Source of the DNA: Eubacteriales bacterium
GTDB taxonomy: Bacteria; Bacillota; Clostridia; Lachnospirales; Lachnospiraceae
NCBI GenBank assembly: GCA_030531555.1
Contig: JAUNNI010000014.1
Span: forward strand, 1-52,629
Direction of reading: 5' to 3'
DNA: 52,629 nucleotides
Part shown: in pieces, positions 1-7,604 of the stretch
How positions within the stretch are numbered: the first letter of the stretch is position 1
How the letters are laid out: each line of letters starts with the position of its first letter
Translations under genes and position numbers: made by a program
Notes under the pieces: model-generated
Databases searched by the model: none
What the model saw: the letters and a program-made list of their open reading frames with translations, nothing else
What the model was told of the DNA's origin: nothing

Positions 1-38
1 AGATAAACACTGGGGTTGTGGCGGTTTTTAACCCACCA

Positions 39-899
39 TTACCCCTGAAGAGCCTCTTTTTTCCACATTATATGGATGTCTTCGTATTCTTCTTCTCCCT
101 CCATGGGAAGAAAAACCAGATTGTTTACATTATCAAGCTTGGCTATGGTGTATTCTGGCAGGATGGAGATTCCCTCTTCCGCGTCGATCATCATGAGGAT
201 GCTCTCCACATCATTTGATCGCAGTAAAATGTTAGGATGAAATCCTGCCTTTTCATATAATTTAAGATAATGGGTATCCCCGAAGGAGGTTCCAGCCTTT
301 GATGGAGACATAAAAAGGATGGTTTCGTGGCTAAGATCTTTTCGAGAAAGCTTTTGGCAGGAAGCCAGCGAATGGGAACGGTATAAAGCAGCCATAAGCT
401 GGGAACGTTCTGCCAGATAAGAAGAAATGTCTTCTCGGATGCGAAGGTTGGTGCTGTCCCAACCAAAGATGACATCCAGATCATCTGACAAAAGCTTGCT
501 GGCTAAAGTGTCAGTGTCCTCACGGACACAGGTGAAAAGAATGTTTGGGTAGGAATGATGAAATTTTCTCAATTGATTCCATAAATTGCTTCTTTCATAG
601 CCTTTTTCATAGCCGATTCGGATTGTTCCCACCATCCCCTTGGATGCATCTACCGTTTTGGTGATGGCTTCCTCCATTTTCGTGATGAGCTGCTTGGCTT
701 CTTTTAAAAAGACTTTGCCAGCTGGAGTTAATTCGATTGGTCTTTTTCGTCGGTCAATTAATTGAACATCCATACTTTCTTCTAACTTTTGAATCTGAAG
801 GGTGATGGCAGTTTGGGTCAGAAAATGGCGTTCCGCCGCCTGGGTAAAACTGCGGCATTCGGCGACACTGATAAAATATTTGAGCTGGTTGATGTTCAT
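39..899 (-). CDS. LysR-family transcriptional regulator
   Basis: This is a LysR-type regulator of 286 residues, the normal family length. The N-terminal winged helix-turn-helix (about residues 1-60) carries the family pattern QLKYF..VAE..SFTQAA, then LTQTAITLQIQKLEE and the wing LTPAGKVFL. The rest (about 90-286) is the periplasmic-binding-protein-like effector domain. I chose the ATG at 899 because AGGAAAACC lies just upstream on the minus strand and the protein then begins MNINQLKYF as LysR proteins do; the longer frame from 1010 adds 37 residues unlike the family. It is divergent from the CoA-transferase at 1235, with a T-N11-A box between them, so it probably controls that gene and itself. 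The effector is unknown. Confidence 0.92.
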   Translation of the reverse strand: MNINQLKYFISVAECRSFTQAAERHFLTQTAITLQIQKLEESMDVQLIDRRKRPIELTPAGKVFLKEAKQLITKMEEAITKTVDASKGMVGTIRIGYEKGYERSNLWNQLRKFHHSYPNILFTCVREDTDTLASKLLSDDLDVIFGWDSTNLRIREDISSYLAERSQLMAALYRSHSLASCQKLSRKDLSHETILFMSPSKAGTSFGDTHYLKLYEKAGFHPNILLRSNDVESILMMIDAEEGISILPEYTIAKLDNVNNLVFLPMEGEEEYEDIHIMWKKEALQG

Positions 900-1028
900 G
901 GTGGTTTTCCTGCTTTCTGTTTTTTCATCTTCATTGGAGAAGACTCCCACTTCTATAAGTGTGAGATAACGATTCATTTTCCTGAAGTCGTGAATCGAAG
1001 AGAGAATCATCTTCGATGAGAATATAAT

Positions 1029-1043
1029 ATAAGTTTTACTTAT
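1029..1043. promoter_or_regulatory. LysR-type operator, T-N11-A box
   Basis: ATAAGT-TTT-ACTTAT is a perfect inverted repeat with 6-bp arms and contains T-N11-A (T at 1030, A at 1042), the classic LysR recognition pattern. It lies 22 bp upstream of the -35 of the promoter driving the divergent CoA-transferase, where LysR activators normally bind. That it is bound by the product of 39-899 is inference. Confidence 0.6.
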
Positions 1044-1064
1044 TTTAATATAAGAAAAGTGGCA

Positions 1065-1093
1065 TTGTAAACCTATATTGGTGAAACTATAAT
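1065..1093 (+). promoter_or_regulatory. Sigma-70-type promoter for the CoA-transferase gene
   Basis: TTGTAA (1065-1070), a 17-bp spacer and a perfect TATAAT (1088-1093). Transcription would start near 1100 and leave a leader of about 135 nt before the ATG at 1235. Confidence 0.65.
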
Positions 1094-1094
1094 A

Positions 1095-1114
1095 AATATG
1101 TCTTATGACATATT
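1095..1114. repeat. 20-bp palindromic site at the transcription start
   Basis: AATATGTC-TTAT-GACATATT is a perfect inverted repeat with 8-bp arms. It begins 2 bp after the -10 box and covers the predicted +1, the usual place for a repressor. It may be a second LysR site or the operator of another regulator. Confidence 0.5.
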
Positions 1115-1234
1115 AGAAATCATAGAAAAAGCGTTCATTTATTGTGCGGTTTGCAAGGGATACGACATACAAATTTGATTGCGATTTGCATAGAACGCAG
1201 TTTATACATAGGATAGATGAATCGGAGAGATGAC

Positions 1235-2569
1235 ATGGATTATAGACAGGAATATAGAAGTAAATTAAGAACAGCAGAGGAGGCTGTGAAAGTTGTAAAG
1301 AGTGGTGACTGGGTTGATTATACGGCAAATATTTGCTTTCCCTATCTTTTGGACCAGGCTCTTGCCAAGAGAAAAGAAGAGTTATATGACGTAAAAGTGC
1401 GAGGTAGCCTTTTATTTGGACCTTTGGAAATCGTGGAGTGTGATCCGGAAAGAGAGCATTTTATTTATAATAGCTGGCATTGTTCCAACTATGAAAGAAA
1501 GCTTTGTGATAAAGGGCTTTGTAATTACATTCCCATGATTTTTCGAAATGTGATTCCGTATTATCGACATTTCCTCACTGTAAATGTTGCCATGATGTGT
1601 GTAACACCTATGGATAAGCATGGCTATTTCAATCTTTCTGGTGGAACAGGGGTTGCTCGTGGTATTTTAGAAAAAGCGGATATTGTAATCCTTGAGATCA
1701 ATGAACATTTACCATGGGTCAATGGCGGATTTGATGAGTGTATTCACATATCGGAAGTGGATTATATTGTGGAAGGCGAGCATCCGGCTCTGCCTAATAT
1801 GGGAGAACTTCCACCGACGCCAGAAGATAAAATGATTGCGGAGCATATTTTACCTTACATTCCTTCTGGAGCGACCTTGCAGTTTGGAATCGGCGGTATG
1901 CCAAATACTCTGGGAAATATGCTGGCAGAGTCAGACTTGACAGATCTTGGTATGCATACGGAATTATGTTCGGATGCCTATCTTAATTTATATCGTGCTG
2001 GAAAACTGACTAATAAAAAGAAGACCCTTCATAAAAACAAGGGTCTTACTGGGATTGTCATCGGTTCTCCGGAACTTTACCAATGGGTGGACCATAATCC
2101 TGGGGTGATTATCGCACCACTTGAATATGTCAATGCAGCGGAAACCATTGCCAAAAATGATAATATGATTTCCATCAACAACTGTATCGCCGTGGATCTT
2201 TATGGACAGGTATGTGCGGAAAGTGCCGGTCTTCGCCACATTAGTGGAACGGGTGGTCAGCTTGATTATGTGACTGGTGCTGCCATGGCAAAGGGCGGAA
2301 AATCTTTTATCTGTATGACTTCCACCTATCAGGATCATAATGGAGTGAAACAGTCTCGAATTGTGCCACATTTCCAAGGGGATATTGTGACGGATCCCCG
2401 CAGCCAATCCTATTATGTGTGTACGGAATATGGAATTGTCAATCTGGTGGGAAGAAGTACCTGGGAGAGAGCAGAGATGCTGATTTCCATCGCTCATCCG
2501 GATTTTAGAGAAGAATTGATCAAAGAGGCAGAAAAGCAGAAGATATGGATTCGTTCCATGAAGAGATAG
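1235..2569 (+). CDS. Butyryl-CoA:acetate CoA-transferase-like enzyme (acetyl-CoA hydrolase/transferase family)
   Basis: A 444-residue CoA-transferase of the acetyl-CoA hydrolase/transferase (4-hydroxybutyrate CoA-transferase) family. Such enzymes move CoA between an acyl-CoA and acetate through a glutamyl-CoA intermediate. The sequence closely follows the butyryl-CoA:acetate transferases of gut butyrate producers: SWHCSNYERKL, FGIGGMPNTLG, LGMHTELCSDAY, GQVCAESAGLRHISG and STWERAEMLISIAHPDF. The putative catalytic Glu is E243 in HTE. The ATG at 1235 has GGAGAG 5 bp upstream; the earlier ATG at 1217 has no such site. It is monocistronic, between its own promoter and the terminator at 2606. Butyryl-CoA is the best-guess donor, but paralogues in this family use propionyl- or 4-hydroxybutyryl-CoA, so I give no symbol. 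Confidence 0.88.
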   Translation: MDYRQEYRSKLRTAEEAVKVVKSGDWVDYTANICFPYLLDQALAKRKEELYDVKVRGSLLFGPLEIVECDPEREHFIYNSWHCSNYERKLCDKGLCNYIPMIFRNVIPYYRHFLTVNVAMMCVTPMDKHGYFNLSGGTGVARGILEKADIVILEINEHLPWVNGGFDECIHISEVDYIVEGEHPALPNMGELPPTPEDKMIAEHILPYIPSGATLQFGIGGMPNTLGNMLAESDLTDLGMHTELCSDAYLNLYRAGKLTNKKKTLHKNKGLTGIVIGSPELYQWVDHNPGVIIAPLEYVNAAETIAKNDNMISINNCIAVDLYGQVCAESAGLRHISGTGGQLDYVTGAAMAKGGKSFICMTSTYQDHNGVKQSRIVPHFQGDIVTDPRSQSYYVCTEYGIVNLVGRSTWERAEMLISIAHPDFREELIKEAEKQKIWIRSMKR

Positions 2570-2605
2570 GTAAATTACTCGTAATGACCTCTACAAGAAA
2601 GATTA

Positions 2606-2637
2606 GGGCTATCACCATGTGATAGCCCCATTTTTTT
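2606..2637 (+). terminator. Rho-independent terminator after the CoA-transferase
   Basis: GGGCTATCAC / GTGATAGCCC (2606-2615 and 2619-2628) is a perfect 10-bp stem with a CAT loop, followed by seven T (2631-2637). The T tract overlaps the minus-strand stop codon of tyrA, so the two convergent genes share this spacer. Confidence 0.9.
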
Positions 2638-3739
2638 ATCGAATATGAACCGTATAGTTTCTTCTTTCTAAAACTTCAGCGGCACGACTGCAGGATTCTT
2701 CATCATAGAAAAGAATCTCCAAAGCGCCTTCTTCGAATTCACGGTTATTTACAATGCCAAGATTTTTGATGTTGATACTGTTGAATGCCAGCTGGGAGGT
2801 AACATTTGCAATGGTACCTGGTTCGTCTGGGATGTCCACGAAAATCTTGTGGATTTTCTCGAAAAGACCAACACTGTGATCTGGCACGGAATTACGGTAG
2901 CTACCTGCTTCTTCAAAATAGTTATTGATGAACTGTCCGTCTCCCTGATCCATATGATGAATCATATCCTGGATGTCTTCTACGATATTTTTCAGGATAT
3001 TTTTGATATTTTCAGAATTGTTCATACAAATCTGTTCCCACATGATTGGGGAGGAAGATGCGATTCGTGTGATATCCTTGAAGCCGCCGGCTGCCAGTTG
3101 TTTTAACATACCATTTTTTGTGTCGGCGCGGCGAACAATCTGTACCAGCTCTGCAGCGATCAGGTGTGGAACATGGCTGATGGAAGCAGTGATGAAATCA
3201 TGTTCTTCCGGGCGAAGGGTTACGGCTAAGGTGCCGAGGCTCTGCACAAAGGAGGACATGGTTGCGATGTGCTGGAACATGGTGTTGGAGCTTGGTGTTA
3301 CGAAATAGTATGCATTTTCCAAGAGGCGATCATTGGAATTGATGTAACCGGTTTTTTCGCTTCCAACCATAGGGTGTCCGCCGATAAACTGGCTTTCCAT
3401 GTCGAGTTCTTTCACTGCTTTCTGCATAGGATTCTTTACACTTCCAACGTCTGTGATCAGACAGTTTGCAGGGATGATTGATTTTAAAATCTTCAGGTTC
3501 TCGATGTTGATGTCAACAGGAGCACACAGGAAGATAATATCGCAGTTGGCGAAATTCTCATCTAATTGATCAAATGTTTTATTTAAAGTACCATCTGCCA
3601 AAGCTGCCTGGATGGATGTCTGGTCTACGTCGTAAGCGTAAAGAGTGCAATCTGGGTGAACTCTTCGAATCGTGCGGGCAATGGAGCCACCGATCATGCC
3701 AAGACCGGCAAAGCCAATGGTAAAATGAAGACTGTACAT
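2636..3739 (-). CDS. tyrA: Prephenate dehydrogenase with C-terminal ACT domain
   Basis: Oxidatively decarboxylates prephenate to 4-hydroxyphenylpyruvate in tyrosine synthesis. The protein has 367 residues from the ATG at 3739. The dinucleotide-binding GFAGLGMIGGSIA is at the N terminus, followed by the TyrA signatures ITDVGSVKNPM and FIGGHPMVGSEKTGY, a histidine-containing ASISHVPHLIAAEL helix, and an ACT domain from about residue 290 (IFVDIPDEPGTIANV) that typically senses an amino acid, here probably tyrosine. A TTG three codons upstream sits too close to the AGAGG site, so I use the ATG, although its spacing (about 11 nt) is long. It stands alone, away from other aromatic genes, with its own promoter at 3837-3865. 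Confidence 0.93.
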   Translation of the reverse strand: MYSLHFTIGFAGLGMIGGSIARTIRRVHPDCTLYAYDVDQTSIQAALADGTLNKTFDQLDENFANCDIIFLCAPVDINIENLKILKSIIPANCLITDVGSVKNPMQKAVKELDMESQFIGGHPMVGSEKTGYINSNDRLLENAYYFVTPSSNTMFQHIATMSSFVQSLGTLAVTLRPEEHDFITASISHVPHLIAAELVQIVRRADTKNGMLKQLAAGGFKDITRIASSSPIMWEQICMNNSENIKNILKNIVEDIQDMIHHMDQGDGQFINNYFEEAGSYRNSVPDHSVGLFEKIHKIFVDIPDEPGTIANVTSQLAFNSINIKNLGIVNNREFEEGALEILFYDEESCSRAAEVLERRNYTVHIR

Positions 3740-3836
3740 ATCTTTCAAAACCTCTCATTCTATAGTGAAACTATGTTTTTTATGTTGAATTTTCAAGGAA
3801 AATATTTTCATTATCAACTTATGGTCGTATTAAATG

Positions 3837-3865
3837 ATTCTACAAGGAATTAATCATCGTGTCAA
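3837..3865 (-). promoter_or_regulatory. tyrA promoter
   Basis: Read on the minus strand: TTGACA (3860-3865), a 17-bp spacer, then TAGAAT (3837-3842). Transcription would begin near 3830, giving a leader of about 90 nt. No T-box or other known riboswitch signature is visible in it. Confidence 0.65.
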
Positions 3866-3886
3866 CACTTTTTGACTTTAAAGTGT
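3865..3886. repeat. Inverted repeat abutting the tyrA -35 box
   Basis: ACACTTT (3865-3871) and AAAGTGT (3880-3886) form a perfect 7-bp inverted repeat around an 8-nt centre, touching the tyrA -35 box. It could be an operator or activator site; no binder is identified. Confidence 0.35.
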
Positions 3887-3908
3887 GATTGATGAGATTA
3901 TAAGGGGA

Positions 3909-4315
3909 TTCGGGTAATGTGGATGGGATTCAATTTTGAGATTTGGTGTACCAGATTGCTCGCATATTGGGTATGGGAAAATGATTTGAGCTCAAATAAT
4001 CCAATCATAAAATTTACTTTCATGTTTGACTTGCATTTTGGGCAAAGGAAAAAGAAAAAAGCATATTTTACCAAGAAAAAAGCAGTTTATTATGTGTTTT
4101 GGGTAAAATGTGAAAAAGAAGGATTATTTTACCAAGAAAAAAGCAGTTTATTATTTGCTTTGGGTAAAATGGGAAGAAAAAGGATTATCATACCAAGGAT
4201 ATAGCAGTTTTTTCAGAAAATATGGGTATATATAGATGGATAAAGTCGGTTATATCCAAATTAGAAATAATTTATGGCTGATTTTGGTATGGGTAAGCGA
4301 ATAGAGCAGTATACG
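3909..4315 (+). repeat. Array A of the 60-62 bp GGGTA/TACC repeat family (7 units)
   Basis: Units start with GGGTA (or GGGCA) at 3912, 3969, 4040, 4101, 4162, 4224 and 4291; the central steps are 61, 61 and 62 bp. Each unit begins TTTGGGTA, runs through an A-rich stretch, and about 25-30 bp later carries TTTTACCAAG or TATCCAAA as the inverted partner, then a spacer such as GCAGTTTATTAT. Two units (4101, 4162) are nearly identical. The unit at 3969 contains the perfect palindrome ATTTGAGCTCAAAT (3984-3997). Open frames through it are unsupported because the period is not a multiple of three. It fills much of the 1.07 kb between tyrA and the panE-like gene. Confidence 0.8.
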
Positions 4316-4316
4316 C

Positions 4317-4440
4317 CCAAGTGCCAAAAGGTGTATAAAGTGTATAAATCAGTAATCACGCCAAGTGCCAAAAAGGTGTATAAAGTGTATAAATCAGTAA
4401 TCACGCCAAGTGAAAAAATATATCAACATGTAATCATACA
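4317..4440. repeat. 44/45-bp tandem duplication plus a degenerate third copy
   Basis: A 44-bp unit beginning CCAAGTGCCAAAA (4317-4360) is repeated as a 45-bp unit (4361-4405) that differs by one extra A in a homopolymer. A degraded copy follows (CCAAGTGAAAAAA ... TAATCATA, 4406-4440). Each unit contains a direct GTGTATAAA doublet. It lies directly after array A. Confidence 0.85.
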
Positions 4441-4466
4441 AGTGCTTTAAATTATCATTGATTTAT

Positions 4467-4628
4467 ATGACTAAGCCTGTAACAATCGATATTGGTCGCA
4501 TGTATATCAAGGGTACAGGAAAGAAAACTTTGGTTAAGAATCTTACCGTACGAGATGTATTGTCATTTACATCCAAATGCATTAAATACAAAAATACTAA
4601 GGGAAAAATTGTAACAAAGAAATATTAG
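4467..4628 (+). CDS. Possible 53-residue basic protein or gene remnant
   Basis: An ATG frame of 53 codons, strongly basic (many Lys), with NLTVRDVLSFTSK in its middle and ending ...VTKKY. The composition resembles the C-terminal tails of clostridial surface proteins with Ig-like repeats, but I do not recognise it. There is no convincing ribosome binding site (the upstream sequence is TTATCATTGATTTAT), and the next features downstream are a hairpin and a terminator. It may be the decayed end of a lost gene. Confidence 0.25.
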   Translation: MTKPVTIDIGRMYIKGTGKKTLVKNLTVRDVLSFTSKCIKYKNTKGKIVTKKY

Positions 4629-4683
4629 ATAAATGATAGAAATATTGAGGGCTATATACCAAAGTGGTAGCCTTTACTACATG

Positions 4684-4728
4684 AAGGCCGGGCGATTATT
4701 TAATTGATTGCCTGGCCTTTATTTTTCT
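4684..4728 (+). terminator. Rho-independent terminator upstream of the panE-like gene
   Basis: AAGGCCGGGC (4684-4693) pairs with GCCTGGCCTT (4710-4719) over 10 bp with one G.U pair, followed by TTTATTTTTC. No complete gene precedes it on the plus strand for more than 2 kb, which supports the idea that the short frame at 4467 is the tail of a lost gene. Confidence 0.75.
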
Positions 4729-4737
4729 TATCGTTTT

Positions 4738-4766
4738 TTGACCATATCATCATATCATGCTATAAT
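4738..4766 (+). promoter_or_regulatory. Promoter of the panE-like gene
   Basis: TTGACC (4738-4743), a 17-bp spacer and a perfect TATAAT (4761-4766). The start codon at 4811 follows about 38 nt after the predicted +1. Confidence 0.75.
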
Positions 4767-4810
4767 AAAATTTACGGTTTATTTGAGATTATAGATTAAG
4801 GGGTATTGTT

Positions 4811-5746
4811 ATGTTAAAAGATAAAAAAATTGCCGTGATAGGGATCGGAGGCGTTGGTGGATACATTGCAGGGATGTTGACAAGAACATTTTCCAATGTG
4901 ACGTTGTGTGCCAGAGGAAAAAGAGGGGAGTCCATCCGAGAAAATGGTTTGATTCTTCATAGTGAATTCAATGGTGAAAGTGTTACAAAGCCAGTAAGAG
5001 TTGTAGAATCTGCAGATCAGATTGGTCCACAGGATATGATATTTGTCTGTGTGAAGAATTATTCTTTGGAAGAGGTTGGAAAGCTTCTCTCTGGAGTGGT
5101 AACCAAAGATACGATTATTGTTCCTATTATGAATGGGGTGGATCCTGGAGATACTTTAAGAAAATGTCTTCCGGGTGCGACGGTCATTGATTCCTTGATT
5201 TACATTGTCGCCTATGCGAAAGGGGATTATTCTGTGGTTCAGGAAGGGAATTTTGCTGATGTAAAATTCGGAATCAACCATGCCACGGAGGAAGAATGGG
5301 CGAAAGTGGAAGAAGTATCCAAAGTCTTTACAGCAGCGGGCATCAGCCATGAAACATCCAGGGATGTGGAGGCGGAGATTTGGAAAAAGTATATTCTAAA
5401 CTGTGCCTATAATGTGCTGACTGCAGTTTATAATAATACCATTGGGGAACTTCGTGATGATCCAATAAAAGCTGGGGAGATTGTTTCTCTTATCAATGAA
5501 GCTTATGAAGTTGCCGTTGCCAAAGGAGTTCATGTGGATCGCGGTCATGCAGATGCTATCATTCATCGACTCTTGCATGTCTTAGATGGAAGCGGAACAA
5601 GTTCTCTTCAGAGAGATATTTGGGCAGGGAAGACGGCAGAAATTGACACATTTGGTGGATATCTTGTACATGAAGCGGAGAAATTGGGGATAAATGTTCC
5701 TGTTTCAAAACGAATGTATCAGAGATTGTTGGAACTATCAAATTAA
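4811..5746 (+). CDS. 2-dehydropantoate 2-reductase family protein (ApbA/PanE)
   Basis: A 311-residue NAD(P)H-dependent ketopantoate reductase family member, of usual length. The N-terminal Rossmann motif GIGGVGGYIAG (about residues 11-21), the conserved MIFVCVKNY lysine/asparagine segment and PIMNGVDP are visible. The C-terminal helical domain has the family pattern IWKKYILNCAYNVLTAV, including the expected catalytic Lys. No other pantothenate genes are nearby, and this family also includes reductases for other 2-keto acids, so the pantothenate role is only likely. It has its own promoter; AAGGGG lies about 8 nt before the ATG. It is followed by repeat array B. Confidence 0.85.
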   Translation: MLKDKKIAVIGIGGVGGYIAGMLTRTFSNVTLCARGKRGESIRENGLILHSEFNGESVTKPVRVVESADQIGPQDMIFVCVKNYSLEEVGKLLSGVVTKDTIIVPIMNGVDPGDTLRKCLPGATVIDSLIYIVAYAKGDYSVVQEGNFADVKFGINHATEEEWAKVEEVSKVFTAAGISHETSRDVEAEIWKKYILNCAYNVLTAVYNNTIGELRDDPIKAGEIVSLINEAYEVAVAKGVHVDRGHADAIIHRLLHVLDGSGTSSLQRDIWAGKTAEIDTFGGYLVHEAEKLGINVPVSKRMYQRLLELSN

Positions 5747-5814
5747 AATTAACAAATATAAATATGGGGCAGTTTCTCGCTGAAGATGGTCATATTATGA
5801 TTCATGATCAGTTT

Positions 5815-6165
5815 TATGGGAACAAAATAAGAGAATTGAGCTCAAATTATCTAAAGAAACATGTTAGTTGGTTATTTGGGTATGGAAGAGAAAAAGAAAT
5901 AGATTTTACCAAAGAATAAGACAATTTTAGAGGCATTTGGGTATAGGTAAGAAAAAAAGCAGAATTTACCAAGGAAAAGAGCGATTTCAGAGGTGTTTGG
6001 GTATAGGTAAGAAAAAGAAGCAGAATTTACCAAGGAAAAAGACGATTTTGATGATTTTGTGGGTATGTGGAGATAGGATACATTGATGTTACCCAAATTC
6101 GCAAATTGCGCCAGTACTTTTTGGTATAGAAAAGTAAATAAAACAGAATATACCCAAAGGAAGGA
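5815..6165 (+). repeat. Array B of the 60-62 bp GGGTA/TACC repeat family (5-6 units)
   Basis: GGG cores occur at 5818 (GGGAA), 5878, 5939, 5999 and 6061, that is steps of 60, 61, 60 and 62 bp, with a half-unit near 6122. The units at 5939 and 5999 are almost identical (TTTGGGTATAGGTAAGAAAA, then GCAGAATTTACCAAGGAAAA). The first unit carries TTGAGCTCAA (5836-5845), like array A. The last units end in TACCCAAA. It occupies most of the 469 bp between the panE-like gene and the first MATE gene. I see no obvious separate promoter, so MATE transcription may start inside or before the array. Confidence 0.8.
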
Positions 6166-6215
6166 AAGGAAGTAATTGCGTCCTACAATTAGACTATAGA
6201 AAGAAGAGGAAAAAT

Positions 6216-7586
6216 ATGAAACTACAAGGAAATGGGCAGAACCCATTGGGAACTCTGCCAGTTGAAAAATTATTATTGAAATTTGCGGTGCCGAGCATCA
6301 TTGCCATGCTGACCAGTGCCCTTTACAATATTGTCGATCAGTTCTTTATTGGGAATGCGATCGGGGAACTGGGAAATGCTGCGACCAATGTAGCCTTTCC
6401 ACTGAATATCTCCTGTACCGCCATTGCCCTTTTGTTCGGAATTGGTGGTGCCAGTGCATTTAACCTGGCCAAAGGAGAACGCGATGAAGAATCGGCGGTC
6501 AATTATATGGGAAATGCTTTGACTGGCTTGTTTATTGGCGGTATTATTCTGGCACTTTTCGCGGAAATCAGCCTTGGAAGAATGCTGACCATGTTTGGAA
6601 CGCCAGATAGTGTAATGGATTATGCGGCGGCTTATATTCGCATCACAGCGGTTGGTTTTCCAATGCTTATTTTAACCATCGGTGGAGGGCATTTGATCCG
6701 TGCTGACGGTAGCCCAAATATGTCTATGGTCTGCAACCTTACTGGTGCCATTATCAATACCGTGTTGGATGCCCTTTTTGTATTTGGCTTCCATTGGGGA
6801 ATTCAGGGAGCTGCCCTTGCGACAGTCATTGGTCAGTATATTTCTGCGGGAATTGCGGTGAATTATCTTAGAAATTGTAAGACGGTCTCTTTGAAAATGA
6901 AGAATTTACTTCCAAAGAAACGTTATATTGGCAGAGTTGTTTCCCTCGGTGGTGCACCTTGCAGCAACCAGCTTGCTATGATGGTGGTGCAGATTGTCAT
7001 GAACAAATCCCTCACTTATTATGGTGGAATGTCCCATTATGGAGATGCAACTCCTCTGGCGGTTGCGGGAATTATCAGTAAAGTTAATATGGTATTTTTC
7101 TCCTTTATCATTGGGATTTCTCAGGGCTTGCAGCCAATCATGGGATTCAATTATGGAGCAAAACAGTATCCTCGTGTAAAAAAAGCTTATATGACTGCTA
7201 TCAAAGCAGGTGCGGTTCTTTCCGTCATTGCCTTTGGTCTTTTCCAGATCTTCCCTCGCAATATCATTTCCATTTTTGGAAAAGGTTCCGCGGAGTATGT
7301 GGAATTTGCTGTGAGCTACTTTAGAGTATATCTGTTCTTTACCTTCCTGAACTTTATTCAGCCATTGACATCCAACTGTTTCACTGCCATTGGAAAGCCA
7401 AAAAGAGGTATGTTCCTGTCCCTTACCAGACAGATTATTTTCTTACTTCCATTGATCGTGGCATTGCCACTTTTCATGGGAATTGACGGTATTCTTTTTG
7501 CCGGACCAATCGCCGATGGATTGGCAGCATTGGTAGCATTTCTTATGATTTATAAAGAATTAAGTCAGGAAAATTACAAAGGGTAA
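6216..7586 (+). CDS. MATE-family multidrug/sodium antiporter (MepA-like) 1
   Basis: A 456-residue inner-membrane exporter of the MATE family, the usual length, with twelve predicted hydrophobic segments in two halves. Diagnostic sequences are VPSIIAMLTSALYNIVDQFF in the first helix, GNALTG, RADGSPNMSM, and the second-half GISQGLQPIMGFNYGAK. MATE proteins swap Na+ or H+ for cationic drugs or metabolites; the substrate here cannot be told. Purine-rich AGAAGAGG lies just before the ATG at 6216. It is followed by a short tandem repeat and then a second MATE gene. The last codons contain GGGTAA, which resembles the repeat core. Confidence 0.9.
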   Translation: MKLQGNGQNPLGTLPVEKLLLKFAVPSIIAMLTSALYNIVDQFFIGNAIGELGNAATNVAFPLNISCTAIALLFGIGGASAFNLAKGERDEESAVNYMGNALTGLFIGGIILALFAEISLGRMLTMFGTPDSVMDYAAAYIRITAVGFPMLILTIGGGHLIRADGSPNMSMVCNLTGAIINTVLDALFVFGFHWGIQGAALATVIGQYISAGIAVNYLRNCKTVSLKMKNLLPKKRYIGRVVSLGGAPCSNQLAMMVVQIVMNKSLTYYGGMSHYGDATPLAVAGIISKVNMVFFSFIIGISQGLQPIMGFNYGAKQYPRVKKAYMTAIKAGAVLSVIAFGLFQIFPRNIISIFGKGSAEYVEFAVSYFRVYLFFTFLNFIQPLTSNCFTAIGKPKRGMFLSLTRQIIFLLPLIVALPLFMGIDGILFAGPIADGLAALVAFLMIYKELSQENYKG

Positions 7587-7604
7587 TGTAAATGATTGGG
7601 GATA

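Noticed and set aside
1217-1234. Earlier ATG for the CoA-transferase
   Set aside because: No ribosome site lies before 1217, while GGAGAG is well spaced for 1235.
3909-4315. CRISPR array
   Set aside because: The 61-bp periodicity resembles repeat plus spacer, but no part is conserved over 25-35 bp in all units, the spacers are also similar to each other, and there are no cas genes in the window.
5872-6246. Minus-strand frame of 124 codons, and similar frames at 3917-4204, 7543-7788 and 22725-22931
   Set aside because: They are read-through of the repeat arrays. The repeat period is not a multiple of three, the frames have no ribosome sites and the predicted peptides are low-complexity Phe/Ser/Tyr or Lys runs.
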